Shown one piece after another: positions 1 through 9,397 of a DNA stretch of 64,000 nt. The notes below the pieces were generated by a model. That model searched no databases. It was not told where the DNA came from and worked only from the letters and a program-made list of their open reading frames with translations. Made by a program: the position numbers and the translations under genes. Origin of the DNA: Serinicoccus marinus DSM 15273 (GTDB lineage Bacteria > Actinomycetota > Actinomycetes > Actinomycetales > Dermatophilaceae); NCBI RefSeq assembly GCF_008386315.1, contig NZ_CP043808.1:1612001-1676000 (forward strand), given 5' to 3'. Every line of letters starts with the position of its first letter. Within the stretch, counting starts at the first letter, position 1.

Positions 1-1
1 A

Positions 2-412
2 GGGCAGTACACGAAGTCGCGGCTGCCCGGGGTCGGGATCTCGATCGGGCTGTCGCGCCTGTTCTGGCAGCTGCGGGAGGCCGGGCTGATCGAGGTCTCG
101 GCGGGGGAGTCGACGGTGCAGGTGCTGGTGCCGCAGGTCGACGCCGAGCTGCTGGACGACCAGCTCGCGCTGGCCTCGCAGCTGCGGCACGGCGGCATCA
201 ACACCGAGGCGGTGCTCGACGGCGGCAAGCTGGGCAAGCAGCTGCGGTATGCCGACCGCGCCGGGATCCGCTTCGTCGCGATCCTGGGTCAGCAGGAGGT
301 GGCCGACGGGACGGTCACGCTCAAGGACCTGCGGCGCCAGGACCAGTTCACCGTGCCCCGCGACGAGGTCGTCAGCGCGCTGCGCGTGGAGCTCGCCCAG
401 CCGCTCGTCTGA
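2..412 (+). CDS. hisS: Histidyl-tRNA synthetase, C-terminal part (5' end outside window)
   Basis: The reading frame is open from the first bases and ends at TGA 410-412, giving the last 136 residues. It opens just before class II motif 3 ([12 protein letters not shown]) and continues into the HisRS anticodon-binding domain, with the family block [19 protein letters not shown] followed by R-Q-D-Q. The enzyme charges tRNA-His with histidine in the cytoplasm. It lies directly upstream of a histidine operon, but a convergent gene separates them, so co-transcription is unlikely. No lesion is visible in this part. Confidence 0.93.
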   Translation, partial: GQYTKSRLPGVGISIGLSRLFWQLREAGLIEVSAGESTVQVLVPQVDAELLDDQLALASQLRHGGINTEAVLDGGKLGKQLRYADRAGIRFVAILGQQEVADGTVTLKDLRRQDQFTVPRDEVVSALRVELAQPLV

Positions 413-417
413 CTCCC

Positions 418-473
418 GACCGGGCGTCGTGAGTGGTTGCCCTGGGAGCGACCGGGCGTCGCGAGTGGTTGCC
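418..473. repeat. Tandem pair of 32-bp-period intergenic repeat (locus A)
   Basis: Two near-identical copies of GACCGGGCGTCGYGAGTGG followed by TTGCC start at 418 and 450, a period of 32 bp. They fill the gap between the convergent hisS and cyclophilin genes. The reverse complement of the same core (GGCAACCACTCGCGACGCCC) occurs as pairs with the same period at 1183-1245 and 23313-23375. Confidence 0.75.
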
Positions 474-1157
474 TCAGGCGTCGACGCTGACCGAGAGCAG
501 GCTGATCGGCTGCGCCGGGGCGGTGCCGCCGCTGTCGTTGCCCTCGGCCGCGACCGTCTCGACGATGTCGAGCCCTGCGGTCACGCGGCCGAAGATGCTG
601 TAGCCGCCGCCCCCGACGGGCAGCTGGGTGTCGTCGTAGACGATGAAGAACTGGCCGCCGTTGCTGTCCGGGTCCTGGGTGCGGGCCATGGCCAGCGTGC
701 CCGGCGGGTAGAGACCGTCCGGTGGTGCGTTCTCGATGCCGAAGGCATACCCCGGACTGCCCTGCCCGGTGCCGGTCGGGTCGCCGCACTGGAGGACGAA
801 GATGCCGCTGGTGACCAGCCGGTGGCACGCGCTGTCCTCCCAGTAGCCCTCCTGCGCCAGGAACGCGAAGGAGGCCACGGTCTGCGGCGCGTCCCCGGCA
901 TACAGCTCCAGCTCGATGTCGCCGCAGGTGGTCTCGATCGTCGCCGCCAGGGTCTCCCGCTCGCCGGACAGGGGCTCGGGCAGGTCGTCCTGGGTGTATG
1001 ACCTCGGCTCGGCCGGTGGCGTCGGCGGCTGGGTGCAGGCCACGTCCGGCGTCTCGCCGCCCTGTGGTTCGTCCGCGGACGATCCGGGGTAGGTCGCCTC
1101 ACCGCCGCAGCCGGCGAGCACGAGAGCGGTGACGGCGGGGAGGAGGGCGCGGCGCAT
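474..1157 (-). CDS. Cyclophilin-type peptidyl-prolyl cis-trans isomerase lipoprotein
   Basis: The 227-residue product starts with a lipoprotein signal: MRR, a hydrophobic stretch, then the lipobox LAGC at about residues 14-17. A Ser/Asp/Glu-rich linker follows, then a cyclophilin domain from about residue 75. The domain shows the family blocks FxVLQCGDPTGTG and GTLAMARTxDPDSNGGQFFI. It should act as a prolyl isomerase anchored to the outer face of the membrane. A longer reading upstream of 1157 would bury the signal peptide, so the start at 1157 is preferred. It is flanked on both sides by the 32-bp-period repeats. Confidence 0.88.
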   Translation of the reverse strand: MRRALLPAVTALVLAGCGGEATYPGSSADEPQGGETPDVACTQPPTPPAEPRSYTQDDLPEPLSGERETLAATIETTCGDIELELYAGDAPQTVASFAFLAQEGYWEDSACHRLVTSGIFVLQCGDPTGTGQGSPGYAFGIENAPPDGLYPPGTLAMARTQDPDSNGGQFFIVYDDTQLPVGGGGYSIFGRVTAGLDIVETVAAEGNDSGGTAPAQPISLLSVSVDA

Positions 1158-1182
1158 ACCAGTATCTTCGCATCGGCCGGGG

Positions 1183-1245
1183 GACAACCATTCGCGGCGC
1201 TCGGTGGGGGTGAGGGCAACCACAAGCGGCGCTCGGTGGGGGTGG
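1183..1245. repeat. Tandem pair of 32-bp-period intergenic repeat (locus B)
   Basis: Two copies of the core GRCAACCAYWMGCGGCGCTC followed by GGTGGGGGTG start at 1183 and 1215, again with a period of 32 bp. This is the more diverged pair of the family. It lies between the divergent cyclophilin and TrpR-like genes and ends at the presumed -35 region of the latter. Confidence 0.7.
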
Positions 1246-1286
1246 TGACGTGGTCGGGCGCCCGTGTTAGCGTACTAGCGCGCTAC
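1245..1286 (+). promoter_or_regulatory. Promoter with three TrpR-type half-sites ahead of the his regulator
   Basis: A possible -35 GTGACG (1245-1250) and -10 TAGCGT (1268-1273) are 17 bp apart. Overlapping the -10 are TTAG (1267-1270), CTAG (1275-1278) and CTAC (1283-1286), exactly 8 bp apart. The E. coli trp operator has CTAG half-sites with this same 8-bp period. The segment includes the perfect palindrome TAGCGCGCTA at 1276-1285. I infer that the TrpR-like protein encoded at 1363 binds here and controls itself and perhaps the his operon. Confidence 0.6.
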
Positions 1287-1362
1287 GACATGAGCAGGCG
1301 GGACAGAAGCTTCTCCTGACCAGCCGACACCGACCACGACCAGGCGAGAAGGACACGACGAG

Positions 1363-1686
1363 ATGAAGCAGCGGGAGGACGCCGAGGTCGGCGCGCGGGC
1401 GCGTGACGGCCTGGCGCGCGTGCTGGCTGCGCTCGACGGGCCGGACGCCGTCGACGCCTTCCTCGACGACCTGTGCACGCCGGCCGAGATCGAGGCCATG
1501 GCAGACCGCTGGTCCGTCGTCCCGTTGCTCGCGCAGGGCCTGTCCTACCGCCAGATCCACGACGAGACCGGCGTGAGCGTGACGACCGTCGGGCGGATCG
1601 CGCGGTGCCTGGACGCCGGGGCCGGCGGCTACCGCGCCGCCCTGGAGCATCACCACGAGCATCCGGCGGCGTTGCCGACGGTGTGA
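1363..1686 (+). CDS. TrpR/YerC-YecD-like (HisR-type) DNA-binding regulator
   Basis: This 107-residue protein belongs to the TrpR-like YerC/YecD family. It shows the diagnostic [18 protein letters not shown] block (about residues 28-45) followed by the helix-turn-helix [20 protein letters not shown] (about 58-77). Members of this family in Gram-positives (HisR/YerC) repress histidine genes. Its place 97 bp upstream of hisG and the TrpR-spaced half-sites in its own promoter support a role in controlling the his operon. As I recall, a TrpR-like gene also precedes hisG in xanthomonads. A tryptophan-sensing role is less likely because no trp gene is nearby. Confidence 0.82.
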   Translation: MKQREDAEVGARARDGLARVLAALDGPDAVDAFLDDLCTPAEIEAMADRWSVVPLLAQGLSYRQIHDETGVSVTTVGRIARCLDAGAGGYRAALEHHHEHPAALPTV

Positions 1687-1783
1687 GGCGGCCGACGGCC
1701 CGCGCTGCGCCCTGCGAACCCGCACCCACCACCGAGCTCCCCGGCCGACCGGCCGAGCCACCCACCTGCCACGAAAGGTCCCG

Positions 1784-2692
1784 ATGACCCCGCCTGCCCA
1801 GCCGCGCGACCGCCTGCGCGTGGCGATCCAGAAGTCCGGCCGCCTCGGCGAGCCGGCCCGCGAGCTGCTGGCCTCCTGCGGCCTCACCTGGCGCGAGAGC
1901 CGCGACAAGCTCTTCTGCTACGGCGAGAGCCTGCCGGTCGACCTGCTGCTCGTCCGGGACGACGACATCCCCGGCCTCATCGCCGACGGCGTCTGCGACC
2001 TCGGGATCGTCGGGCGCAACGTGCTCGTCGAGCACGGCCTGGCCCGTGAGGCCCAGGGGCGCGGCGTCGAGCTGACCGAGTGGCGCCAGCTCGGCTGGGG
2101 CACCTGCCGGCTGGACGTCGCGATCGCCGAGGACGAGGAGTGGACCGGGCCCGAGCAGCTCGCCGGGCTCCGCATCGCCACGTCCTACCCGCACACCCTG
2201 GGCCGGTGGCTCGCCGAGCACGGCGTCGACGCCGAGCCGGTCGTGCTCAACGGCTCGGTCGAGATCGCCCCGCGCCTGGGCCAGGCCGACGTGGTCTGCG
2301 ACCTCGTCTCCACCGGCGGCACGCTGCGCGCCAACCAGCTCACCCCCGTCACGACGATCCTGCACAGCGAGGCCGTCATCGCCGGCCCTGGGCACCAGCT
2401 CGACGACGGGCGGCAGGAGATCGCCGACCTCCTGCTGCGGCGGCTCGACGGGGCGGTCCAGCTCAAGGAATCGCGACTGCTCCTGCTGCGCGTCGAGCGC
2501 GAGCTGCTCGACCGGGTCCTGCCGCTGCTGCCCGGTGGGCACGAGCCGACGGTCACGGCGGTCGAGGGCCGCGACGAGGTCGCGCTGCAGATGCTCGTGC
2601 ACGGTTCGGTCTCGTGGGCCAAGCTCGAGGACCTCAAGCGCGAGGGCGCCCACAACCTCATGGTGCTGCCGGTCGAAGGGATGCTCGCATGA
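1784..2692 (+). CDS. hisG: ATP phosphoribosyltransferase, long form
   Basis: The 302-residue HisG joins ATP and PRPP in the first, feedback-inhibited step of histidine synthesis. The N-terminal [12 protein letters not shown] block, the [15 protein letters not shown] segment (about residues 65-76) and the catalytic-domain motif [12 protein letters not shown] (about 172-183) are present. A C-terminal ACT-like regulatory domain (about 225-302) makes it the homohexameric long form. Its TGA overlaps the hisD ATG by four bases, so the two are translationally coupled. An AAAGG ribosome site precedes the ATG. Confidence 0.95.
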   Translation: MTPPAQPRDRLRVAIQKSGRLGEPARELLASCGLTWRESRDKLFCYGESLPVDLLLVRDDDIPGLIADGVCDLGIVGRNVLVEHGLAREAQGRGVELTEWRQLGWGTCRLDVAIAEDEEWTGPEQLAGLRIATSYPHTLGRWLAEHGVDAEPVVLNGSVEIAPRLGQADVVCDLVSTGGTLRANQLTPVTTILHSEAVIAGPGHQLDDGRQEIADLLLRRLDGAVQLKESRLLLLRVERELLDRVLPLLPGGHEPTVTAVEGRDEVALQMLVHGSVSWAKLEDLKREGAHNLMVLPVEGMLA

Positions 2693-3997
2693 ACGTCCTC
2701 ACCTGGGACGACCTCGACGACACCCAGCGCGCCGAGGCGCTGCGCCGGGGCACCGCGGCCGCGGGCCCCGAGGTCACCGCTGGCGTCACCGACATCCTCG
2801 CGCAGGTGCGCGAGCGTGGCGACGACGCGCTGCGCGAGCTCACCGCCCGCCTGGACGGCGCGACCGTGGCCGACCTGCGGGTCACGCCGCAGGAGCGGGA
2901 CACCGCCGCCGCGGCGCTGGACGCCGACCTGCGCGCGGCGATCACCGAGGCCGCCGGACGCGTCCGGACCTTCCACGAGGCCGGCATGCAGCAGGGGTAT
3001 GCCGTCGAGACGGCTCCCGGGGTCGTGTGCGAGCGGGTGGTGCGCCCGATCCGCCGGGTCGGGCTCTACGTCCCCGCCGGGTCCGCGCCGCTGCCCTCGA
3101 CCGCGCTGATGCTCGGTGTGCCCGCGCAGCTGGCCGGCTGCCCGGAGGTGGTGCTGTGCACGCCGCCGCGCCCGGACGGCACCGCCGACCCGGCCGTGCT
3201 CGCGGCCGCCGCCGAGTGCGGCATCGAGCAGATCTACCTCGTCGGCGGGGCCCAGGCGATCGCGGCGATGGCCTACGGCACCGAGACCGTCCCGGCGTGC
3301 GACAAGCTCTTCGGTCCCGGCAACGCCTGGGTCACCGAGGCCAAGCGGCAGGTCAGCACGGCCGAGGGCGGGCCGGGCATCGACCTGCCGGCCGGTCCCT
3401 CGGAGGTCCTGGTCATCGCGGACGCCGGGGGCGGACGCCGAGTTCGTCGCCGCCGACCTACTCTCCCAGGCCGAGCACGGCCCGGACAGCCAGGTCGTCC
3501 TGCTCACCGACTCCCGGCCGCTGGCCGAGGCGGTCGCGACCCAGGTGGAGGAGCAGGTGGAGAGCCTGCCGCGCGCCGACATCGCCCGCAAGGCGCTCGC
3601 GTCCTCGCGCCTCGTCGTCACCCCCGACCTGGCCACAGCTGTCGAGGTGTCCAACGACTACGCCCCCGAGCACCTCATCCTCGCCCTGCGCGACGCGTCG
3701 GCCTGGGTGCCGCGCATCGACCGGGCCGGGTCGGTCTTCCTCGGCGACCACACCCCGGAGACGCTCGGCGACTACTGCTCCGGCACCAACCACGTGCTGC
3801 CCACCGCGGGTGCCGCGCGCTTCACCGGCGGCGTCAACGTTGGCGCCTTCCAGATCGCCATGACCGTGCAGCGCGCCACGCCGCAGGGCCTGGCCGCCGT
3901 CGGCCCGTGCGCCGTGACGCTCTCCGAGGCCGAGTCACTGCACGCCCACCAGCGCGCGGTCACGCGCCGGCTCGCCCGCACCCAGGGGGAGCTGTGA
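2689..3997 (+). CDS. hisD: Histidinol dehydrogenase (frameshifted in this sequence)
   Basis: HisD makes the final two NAD-dependent oxidations from histidinol to histidine. The first ~245 residues (to about 3425) include [16 protein letters not shown] and [16 protein letters not shown]. The rest is one frame over and includes [15 protein letters not shown] and the catalytic Glu-His motif NDYAPEHL. The frames join if one G is removed from the five-G run at about 3426-3430. Because the operon is otherwise intact, I read this as a probable one-base sequence error, although a real pseudogene cannot be excluded. It overlaps hisG (ATGA) and hisC (GTGA). Confidence 0.9.
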
Positions 3998-5151
3998 CCA
4001 CCCGCGGCGACACCACCTTCCCGGCGCACCTGGTGCGCCCGGACCTGCGCGACTTCGCGGGGTACTCCTCGGCCCGCACCAGCGCGCCCACGGGCATACC
4101 GGACCGCATCTGGCTCAACGCCAACGAGTCCGGGGTCGCCAGCCCCGCGGACAGCGGCGGCGGGTCCCGGCGCTACCCGGACCCGCAGCCGGCCGCGCTG
4201 GTTGAGGCCTTCGCCGACCTGTGGGCGACCACCCCGGACCGGGTCGTGGTCGGCCGCGGCAGCGACGAGGCGATCGAGTTGCTCGTGCGCAGCCTGTGCC
4301 GCGCCGGCGGTGACGGCGTCGTCGTGACCTCGCCGACGTTCGGGATGTATGCCGTCTCCGCGCGGCTGCACGGCGTGCCGGTGACCGACGTGCCCCAGAC
4401 CGACGACGGCCTGCGCTGGCGGGTCGACACCGCCGCCGTCGCGCGGGCGGCCCGGGAGCACGGCGCCCGCCTGGTCTTCGTGGCCTCGCCGGGCAACCCC
4501 ACCGGCTCGGTCGTCCCGCTGCGCGAGATCGCCGCGCTCGCCGAGGAGCTGGCCGACCAGGCGGTCGTCGTCGTGGACGAGGCCTACGGCGAGTTCGCGC
4601 AGCAGCGCTCGGCGATCACCCTGCTCGAGGAGCACCCCACCCTCGTCGTGCTGCGCACCCTCTCCAAGGCGCACGCCCTCGCCGGGGCCCGGGTCGGCAT
4701 CGCGCTGGCCCACCCGGACCTGGTGGCCGTCCTTCGGCGGGTGCAGGCGCCCTACCCGTTGCCCGCGCCGGTCACCGAGCTCGCGCTGCGGGCGCTGTCC
4801 GAGGACGTCCTGCACGCCACCGCGCAGCACGTGGGCGAGGTCCTGCGGCTGCGTGACCAGGTCGGCCGCTGGCTGCGCGACCTCGATGACGTGCGCACGG
4901 TCTACGCCAGCGAGGCCAACTTCTTCCTGGTGCGGTGCGACGACCCTGACGCCCTGCTGCATACCCTGGGCGCCGCCGGCATCGTGGTCCGCGACATGCG
5001 CCACCTGCCGGGCCTGCACGACGCCCTGCGCATCACCATCGGCACCGGCCCCGAGATGGCCGCCCTGCGCGAGGCGCTGACCGCGTCATCGAGCCCCACC
5101 ACCAGCACGGACATCAGCACCGACACCAGCACCGAGGAGAGCCCCGCATGA
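3994..5151 (+). CDS. hisC: Histidinol-phosphate aminotransferase
   Basis: This 385-residue class I/II PLP enzyme transaminates imidazole acetol phosphate with glutamate. LNANESG (about residues 37-43), ASPGNPTGS (about 165), VVDEAYGEF (about 193) and the PLP-lysine motif [10 protein letters not shown] (lysine near 225) match HisC. The GTG start at 3994 overlaps the hisD stop. A threonine/serine-rich C-terminal tail precedes an ATGA overlap with hisB. The GIPD codons at 4094 use the rare ATA inside a GGCATACC word. Confidence 0.94.
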   Translation: MTTRGDTTFPAHLVRPDLRDFAGYSSARTSAPTGIPDRIWLNANESGVASPADSGGGSRRYPDPQPAALVEAFADLWATTPDRVVVGRGSDEAIELLVRSLCRAGGDGVVVTSPTFGMYAVSARLHGVPVTDVPQTDDGLRWRVDTAAVARAAREHGARLVFVASPGNPTGSVVPLREIAALAEELADQAVVVVDEAYGEFAQQRSAITLLEEHPTLVVLRTLSKAHALAGARVGIALAHPDLVAVLRRVQAPYPLPAPVTELALRALSEDVLHATAQHVGEVLRLRDQVGRWLRDLDDVRTVYASEANFFLVRCDDPDALLHTLGAAGIVVRDMRHLPGLHDALRITIGTGPEMAALREALTASSSPTTSTDISTDTSTEESPA

Positions 5152-6251
5152 GCCCCCGCCCGATCTGCTTCGTCGACCGCGACGGCACGATCATCGCCGA
5201 GCCGGATGATCACCAGATCGACGCGCTGGACAAGGTGGCGCTCGTCGACGGCGTGATCCCGGCGTTGCTGCGCATCCAGGGGGCGGGCTTCGACCTCGTC
5301 ATGGTGAGCAACCAGGACGGCCTGGGCACGGAGTCCTTCCCGACCGAGGACTTCGAGGGCCCGCAGCAGTTCCTGCTGCGGCTGCTCGCCAGCCAGGGCA
5401 TCACCTTCCGGGACGTCTTCGTCGACCCGCACCACGGCGGTCCGGAGGCGCCGTGGACCCGCAAGCCCGGCATCGGGATGGTCGCGCACCTGCTCAAGGA
5501 CCGGGGGGTCGACTGGGACCGCAGCGTCATGGTCGGCGACCGGTCCACCGACCGGGAGTTCGCCGACAACCTGGGGGTCCCGGCATACCTCCTCCCGGGA
5601 CGGGTCGACGGGACCGACGACCACCAGCCGCGGACCACCTGGTCGCAGATCGCGCACGAGCTGGCCGACGCGCCCCGGACCGCCCGGGTCGAGCGCGCCA
5701 CCTCCGAGACGGCGATCACGGTGGAGGTCGACCTCGACGCGACCGGCGGCAGCGAGATCTCGACCGGGATCGGGTTCTACGACCACATGCTCGACCAGCT
5801 AGCCAAGCACGGCGGCTTCCGGCTGCATGTCGCGTGCGAGGGCGACCTGCACATCGACGACCACCACACCGTCGAGGACGTCGCGCTGGCCGTGGGCGAG
5901 GCGATCCGCACCGCGCTCGGCGACAAGCGCGGCATCGGCCGCTACGGCTTCACCCTGCCCATGGACGAGGCGCAGGCGACCGCGGCGATCGACCTGTCCG
6001 GGCGGCCCTACTTCGCCTACGAGGGCAGCTTCGACCGGGAGGCCGTCGGCGAGTTCTCCACGGAGATGGTCGAGCACTTCTGGCGCTCCTTCGCCGACGC
6101 CATGCGCTGCACCCTGCACCTGTCGGTGACCGGCGGCAACACCCACCACAAGATCGAGGTCGGCTTCAAGGCGGTCGCCCGGGCGCTGCGCATGGGCATC
6201 GCCCGCCAGGGCGACTCCGCCGAGCTCCCGACCACCAAGGGCGTGCTGTGA
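5148..6251 (+). CDS. hisB: Bifunctional histidinol-phosphatase / imidazoleglycerol-phosphate dehydratase
   Basis: The 367 residues fuse an N-terminal HAD histidinol-phosphatase (nucleophile motif FVDRDGTI with Asp10 and Asp12; [11 protein letters not shown] near 129) to an imidazoleglycerol-phosphate dehydratase (from about 181; [19 protein letters not shown], the C-terminal HHK element and LPTTKGVL). This fusion is typical of E. coli and xanthomonads. Actinobacteria usually have a monofunctional HisB plus HisN. The loop at residues 93-107 lacks the cysteines that bind zinc in E. coli HisB-N, as in the xanthomonad enzymes I recall. It is coupled to hisC and hisH by overlaps. Confidence 0.93.
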   Translation: MSPRPICFVDRDGTIIAEPDDHQIDALDKVALVDGVIPALLRIQGAGFDLVMVSNQDGLGTESFPTEDFEGPQQFLLRLLASQGITFRDVFVDPHHGGPEAPWTRKPGIGMVAHLLKDRGVDWDRSVMVGDRSTDREFADNLGVPAYLLPGRVDGTDDHQPRTTWSQIAHELADAPRTARVERATSETAITVEVDLDATGGSEISTGIGFYDHMLDQLAKHGGFRLHVACEGDLHIDDHHTVEDVALAVGEAIRTALGDKRGIGRYGFTLPMDEAQATAAIDLSGRPYFAYEGSFDREAVGEFSTEMVEHFWRSFADAMRCTLHLSVTGGNTHHKIEVGFKAVARALRMGIARQGDSAELPTTKGVL

Positions 6252-6850
6252 GGGTCGCCCTCGTCGACGGTGGTGGCACCAACATCGGCTCGGTCAGCTA
6301 CGCCCTGGAGCGGCTCGGCGCGACCGGCCGGCTCACCGCCGACCCGGGCGACATCCTCGCGGCGGACCGGGTGGTCCTGCCCGGAGTCGGTGCAGCCGGG
6401 GCCGGCATGCGCCGGTTGCGCGAGCTCGGTCTCGTCGAGGTGCTCGCCCAGGTGCAGGCCCCGCTGCTCGGGGTATGCCTGGGGATGCAGCTGCTCTTCG
6501 AGCGCTCCGAGGAGGACGGCGGCGTGGCGACGCTCGGCCTCGTGCCGGGCGAGGTGGTCGGCATACCTCCGGCAGCCGGGGTCCGGGTGCCGCACATGGG
6601 GTGGAACGCGCTGACCGACCTCGCCGAGGACCCGCTCCTGGTCGGGATCGAGGAGGGAGACCGCGCCTACTTCGTGCACTCCTACGCCGCGGCGCCCACC
6701 GAGCACACCCTCGCCAGCACCGTCCACGGGCGCCCGTGGACCGCGGTCGTGCGCTCCGGGCTGCGGTGGGGCGCGCAGTTCCACCCCGAGAGGTCCTCGG
6801 CGGTCGGCTCCCGCCTTCTGCGAAACTTCCTGGTGGAGGTCGATCGATGA
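6248..6850 (+). CDS. hisH: Imidazole glycerol phosphate synthase, glutaminase subunit
   Basis: This 200-residue class I glutaminase supplies ammonia to HisF. The nucleophile is Cys77 in [10 protein letters not shown], and His179 and Glu181 in FHPERS complete the triad. The oxyanion and interface elements [10 protein letters not shown] and VPHMGWN are present. A GTG start at 6248 overlaps the hisB stop. The catalytic GVC is written with the rare valine codon GTA because a GGTATGCC word lies across it (6472-6479). Confidence 0.94.
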   Translation: MRVALVDGGGTNIGSVSYALERLGATGRLTADPGDILAADRVVLPGVGAAGAGMRRLRELGLVEVLAQVQAPLLGVCLGMQLLFERSEEDGGVATLGLVPGEVVGIPPAAGVRVPHMGWNALTDLAEDPLLVGIEEGDRAYFVHSYAAAPTEHTLASTVHGRPWTAVVRSGLRWGAQFHPERSSAVGSRLLRNFLVEVDR

Positions 6851-7641
6851 CGCCTGACCTCCGCACCGACACCGGAGAGATACCAGTGAGCACCACCGGA
6901 CCGTTCACCGTCTACCCAGCGATCGACGTCCGCGGCGGCGCGGTCGTGCGCCTGCACAAGGGTGACTACGAGCAGGAGACGCGCTACACCGACAACCCCG
7001 TGGCCGTCGCGGCGAACTACGCGCGCTGCGGTGCGGCGTGGCTGCACCTCGTCGACCTCGACGCGGCCCGGGCCGGGGGATATACCCTGCTGGAGACCCT
7101 GGAGACGATCTGCGAGACCACCGGGCTCCGGGTGCAGACCGGCGGCGGGGTGCGCAGCGCGGACGACGTGCAGCGGCTGCTCGACGCCGGCGCCGAGCGG
7201 GTGGTCGTGGGCTCGCTGTCGGTGCGCGAGCCCGCGACGGTCGTGGGCTGGCTGGACCGCTTCGGCGCGGACCGGATCACCGTGGCGCTGGACACCCGGA
7301 TCGGCGAGGACGGGCGGTGGGTGCTGCCGACCGCGGGGTGGACCTCGGTGGGGGAGCAGGACCTCACGACGACGCTGCACCAGTACCACGGCTCGGGGCT
7401 GCAGCACGTGCTGTGCACCGACATCGGCCGCGACGGCACGCTCTCCGGGCCCAATTTCCACCTCTACACGATGCTCACCCGCTCCAACCCCGCGCTGCAG
7501 ATCCAGGCCTCGGGCGGCGCCCGGTCGGTCGACGACGTGCGGGCCGCGAAGAAGCAGGGGTGCGCCGGGATCATCCTGGGCAAGGCGCTGCTCGAGGGGC
7601 GGCTCACGGTGGACGACGCGGTAAGGGAGGAGCAGCCGTGA
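6847..7641 (+). CDS. hisA: Phosphoribosylformimino-AICAR-phosphate isomerase, proteobacterial HisA type
   Basis: This (beta-alpha)8-barrel isomerase has catalytic aspartates in YPAIDVRGG (Asp27) and [12 protein letters not shown] (Asp192). [25 protein letters not shown] and [14 protein letters not shown] align with E. coli HisA, and YEQETRY plus [10 protein letters not shown] with xanthomonad HisA. It does not resemble PriA, the bifunctional HisA/TrpF of actinobacteria. If no PriA exists elsewhere, the organism needs a separate trpF. The ATG at 6847 overlaps hisH. An in-frame GTG at 6886 behind GGAGAG would give the usual short N-terminus and is a real alternative. Confidence 0.93.
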   Translation: MTPDLRTDTGEIPVSTTGPFTVYPAIDVRGGAVVRLHKGDYEQETRYTDNPVAVAANYARCGAAWLHLVDLDAARAGGYTLLETLETICETTGLRVQTGGGVRSADDVQRLLDAGAERVVVGSLSVREPATVVGWLDRFGADRITVALDTRIGEDGRWVLPTAGWTSVGEQDLTTTLHQYHGSGLQHVLCTDIGRDGTLSGPNFHLYTMLTRSNPALQIQASGGARSVDDVRAAKKQGCAGIILGKALLEGRLTVDDAVREEQP

Positions 7642-8411
7642 CCCTGGCACGCCGGATCCTCCCCTGCCTCGACGTGCGCGAGGGGCGGGTGGTCAAGGGC
7701 ACCCGTTTCCGCGACCACCGCGACATGGGCGACATCGTCGAGCTCGCGCAGCGGTATGCCCGGGAGGGCGCCGACGAGCTCGTCTTCTACGACATCACCG
7801 CCAGCCCCGAGGGCCGGGGCGTCGACGTGGGCTGGGTGGAGCGGGTGGCCCGCGCGATCGACATCCCGTTCTGCGTCGCCGGCGGCATCCGCTCGGTCGA
7901 GACGGCGCGGGCGGTGCTGCACGCAGGTGCCGACAAGGTGTCGGTCAACACGCCGGCCACCCAGCGCCCCGAGCTGGTCGGCGAGCTCGCCGAGGCCTTC
8001 GGTGTGCAGTGCGTCGTCGTCGGCGTGGACAGCCTGCGCGACGAGGACGGGCACTGGCGGATCCGGCAGTTCACCGGGAGCCCGGAGGCGACCCGGGCGC
8101 TGGAGACCACGACGCTGGACTGGGTCCGCGCGGTCGTCGGTCTCGGCGCCGGGGAGGTCGTGCTCAACTGCATGGGCTCGGACGGGGTGCGCGACGGCTA
8201 CGACCTCGAGCAGTTGGCCGCGGTGCGCGAGGTCTGCCCGGTCCCGCTCGTCGCGAGCGGCGGCGCTGGGGCGCCGGCACACTTCGTCGACGTCTTCCGG
8301 GAGGCGGACGTCGACGGTGCGCTCGCGGCGACGGTCTTCCACGACGGGTCCATCGGCATACCCTTGCTCAAGGCGACGCTGGCCGACCACGGGATCGAGG
8401 TGCGCGCATGA
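7638..8411 (+). CDS. hisF: Imidazole glycerol phosphate synthase, cyclase subunit
   Basis: This 257-residue barrel closes the imidazole ring using ammonia from HisH and releases AICAR. Catalytic aspartates are Asp12 in LPCLDVREG and Asp131 in VVGVDSL. The stretch [17 protein letters not shown] and the [11 protein letters not shown] block match the E. coli enzyme closely. The GTG start overlaps the hisA stop, and the stop overlaps the hisIE ATG. It is intact. Confidence 0.95.
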   Translation: MTLARRILPCLDVREGRVVKGTRFRDHRDMGDIVELAQRYAREGADELVFYDITASPEGRGVDVGWVERVARAIDIPFCVAGGIRSVETARAVLHAGADKVSVNTPATQRPELVGELAEAFGVQCVVVGVDSLRDEDGHWRIRQFTGSPEATRALETTTLDWVRAVVGLGAGEVVLNCMGSDGVRDGYDLEQLAAVREVCPVPLVASGGAGAPAHFVDVFREADVDGALAATVFHDGSIGIPLLKATLADHGIEVRA

Positions 8412-9049
8412 GCGACCGGACACCCCGTCTGTCCGGCGTCGAGGCGGACTTCGACGTCGCCGACGTCGACTTCAGCAAGACCGACGGGATCATCCCCGGC
8501 GTCGTGCAGCACGCGCGGACCGGGCAGGTGCTCATGGTCGGCTTCCTCGACGAGCAGGCGCTGACGACGACGCTGGAGACGGGGCTGGCGACGTTCTTCA
8601 GCCGCAGCCGGGGTGCGCAGTGGACCAAGGGTGAGACGAGCGGCAACGTGCTGCGCGTCGAGGCGGTGGAGCTGGACTGCGACCGTGACACCCTGCTGCT
8701 CCACGCCCTCCCGAGCGGACCCACCTGCCACACCGGCGAGGAGACCTGCTTCGACCCTGGCGCGCGCCCCGGCTCCTTCGTGCACGAGCTCGACGAGCTG
8801 GTGCGGGATCGCCGTGAGGAGTTGCCGGAGGGGTCCTACACGACCTCGCTCTTCGAGGGTGGGGTGCGCCGGATCGCGCAGAAGGTCGGCGAGGAGGGCG
8901 TCGAGACGGCCCTCGCCGCGGTGGCGCAGGACGACGACGCGCTGCTGGGAGAGTCCGCCGATCTCGTCTACCACCTGCTCGTCCTGCTGCGCTCGCGCGA
9001 CCTCGGTCTGGCGGACGTGGAGCGGGTGCTGCGGCAGCGGCACGGCTGA
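8408..9049 (+). CDS. hisI: Bifunctional phosphoribosyl-AMP cyclohydrolase / phosphoribosyl-ATP pyrophosphatase
   Basis: The 213 residues fuse HisI and HisE, which catalyse steps 3 and 2 of the pathway. HisI covers about residues 25-115, with [35 protein letters not shown] and the metal-site CDRDTLLL and [10 protein letters not shown]. HisE covers about 120-213, with [23 protein letters not shown] and [10 protein letters not shown]. Actinobacteria normally have separate hisI and hisE-hisG, while a HisIE fusion at the operon end is the enterobacterial and xanthomonad arrangement. It is the last gene of the operon. Confidence 0.94.
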   Translation: MSDRTPRLSGVEADFDVADVDFSKTDGIIPGVVQHARTGQVLMVGFLDEQALTTTLETGLATFFSRSRGAQWTKGETSGNVLRVEAVELDCDRDTLLLHALPSGPTCHTGEETCFDPGARPGSFVHELDELVRDRREELPEGSYTTSLFEGGVRRIAQKVGEEGVETALAAVAQDDDALLGESADLVYHLLVLLRSRDLGLADVERVLRQRHG

Positions 9050-9097
9050 GCGTGACCTGCTGCCGCGTCCACCGGAGCGCACGGAGGAGCAACGAAG

Positions 9098-9130
9098 GTT
9101 GACATTTGGCGGCCGTCAACGTAGGTTGAC
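9098..9130 (+). promoter_or_regulatory. Leaderless promoter with three GTTGAC boxes
   Basis: A -35 TTGACA (9099-9104) and -10 TAGGTT (9122-9127) are separated by 17 bp, and the ATG at 9134 lies 6 bases after the -10, so the transcript should be leaderless. GTTGAC (9098-9103), its inverse GTCAAC (9115-9120) and GTTGAC again (9125-9130) form two overlapping inverted repeats across the promoter. They are the natural candidate operator for the HTH protein encoded immediately downstream. Confidence 0.65.
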
Positions 9131-9133
9131 GTC

Positions 9134-9397
9134 ATGTCGCAGGACGGGTCCGAGGCGGGTGCACTGATCCAGCAGGCCGTGAGGTCCGCGGACCCGGCCA
9201 CCGGCCTGCGGGCCGTTGCGCGGCTCCGCCAGATCACCGATGCGATCGAGCTCGAGCAGGTCGAGGCGGCCCTGCGGTCCGGGATGTCGTGGGCGGACAT
9301 CGCTGTCTGCCTCGGCGTCTCGCGGCAGGCCGCGCACAAGCGGCTGCGGCACCGGGTCCCGCCCGAGCTCGTCCGGGGCAGGAGGGGGAAGTCATGA
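9134..9397 (+). CDS. Small helix-turn-helix protein
   Basis: This 87-residue protein has a helical N-terminus and a C-terminal HTH of the type LRSGMSWADIAVCLGVSRQAAHKRL (about residues 49-73), ending in a basic tail. It is probably a local DNA-binding regulator. It starts 6 bases after a strong -10, and its TGA overlaps the ATG of the Clp_N gene, so the pair is one unit. Such HTH/Clp_N pairs are known in actinobacteria without a settled function. Autoregulation through the GTTGAC boxes is my inference. Confidence 0.75.
   Translation: MSQDGSEAGALIQQAVRSADPATGLRAVARLRQITDAIELEQVEAALRSGMSWADIAVCLGVSRQAAHKRLRHRVPPELVRGRRGKS

Noticed and set aside
418..473. Repeat pairs as a CRISPR array
   Set aside because: There are only two units per site, the gap between cores is about 8 bases, and no cas genes are in the window.
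1283..2653. Long minus-strand open frames opposite hisG and the other his genes
   Set aside because: They have Arg/Pro/Ala-rich shadow composition, no motifs or ribosome sites, and lie over well-supported genes.
2080..5151. One 1023-residue plus-strand frame spanning hisG, hisD and hisC
   Set aside because: It is a chance join: the first part is out of frame with hisG, the middle is only half of hisD, and hisC has its own GTG start and overlap.
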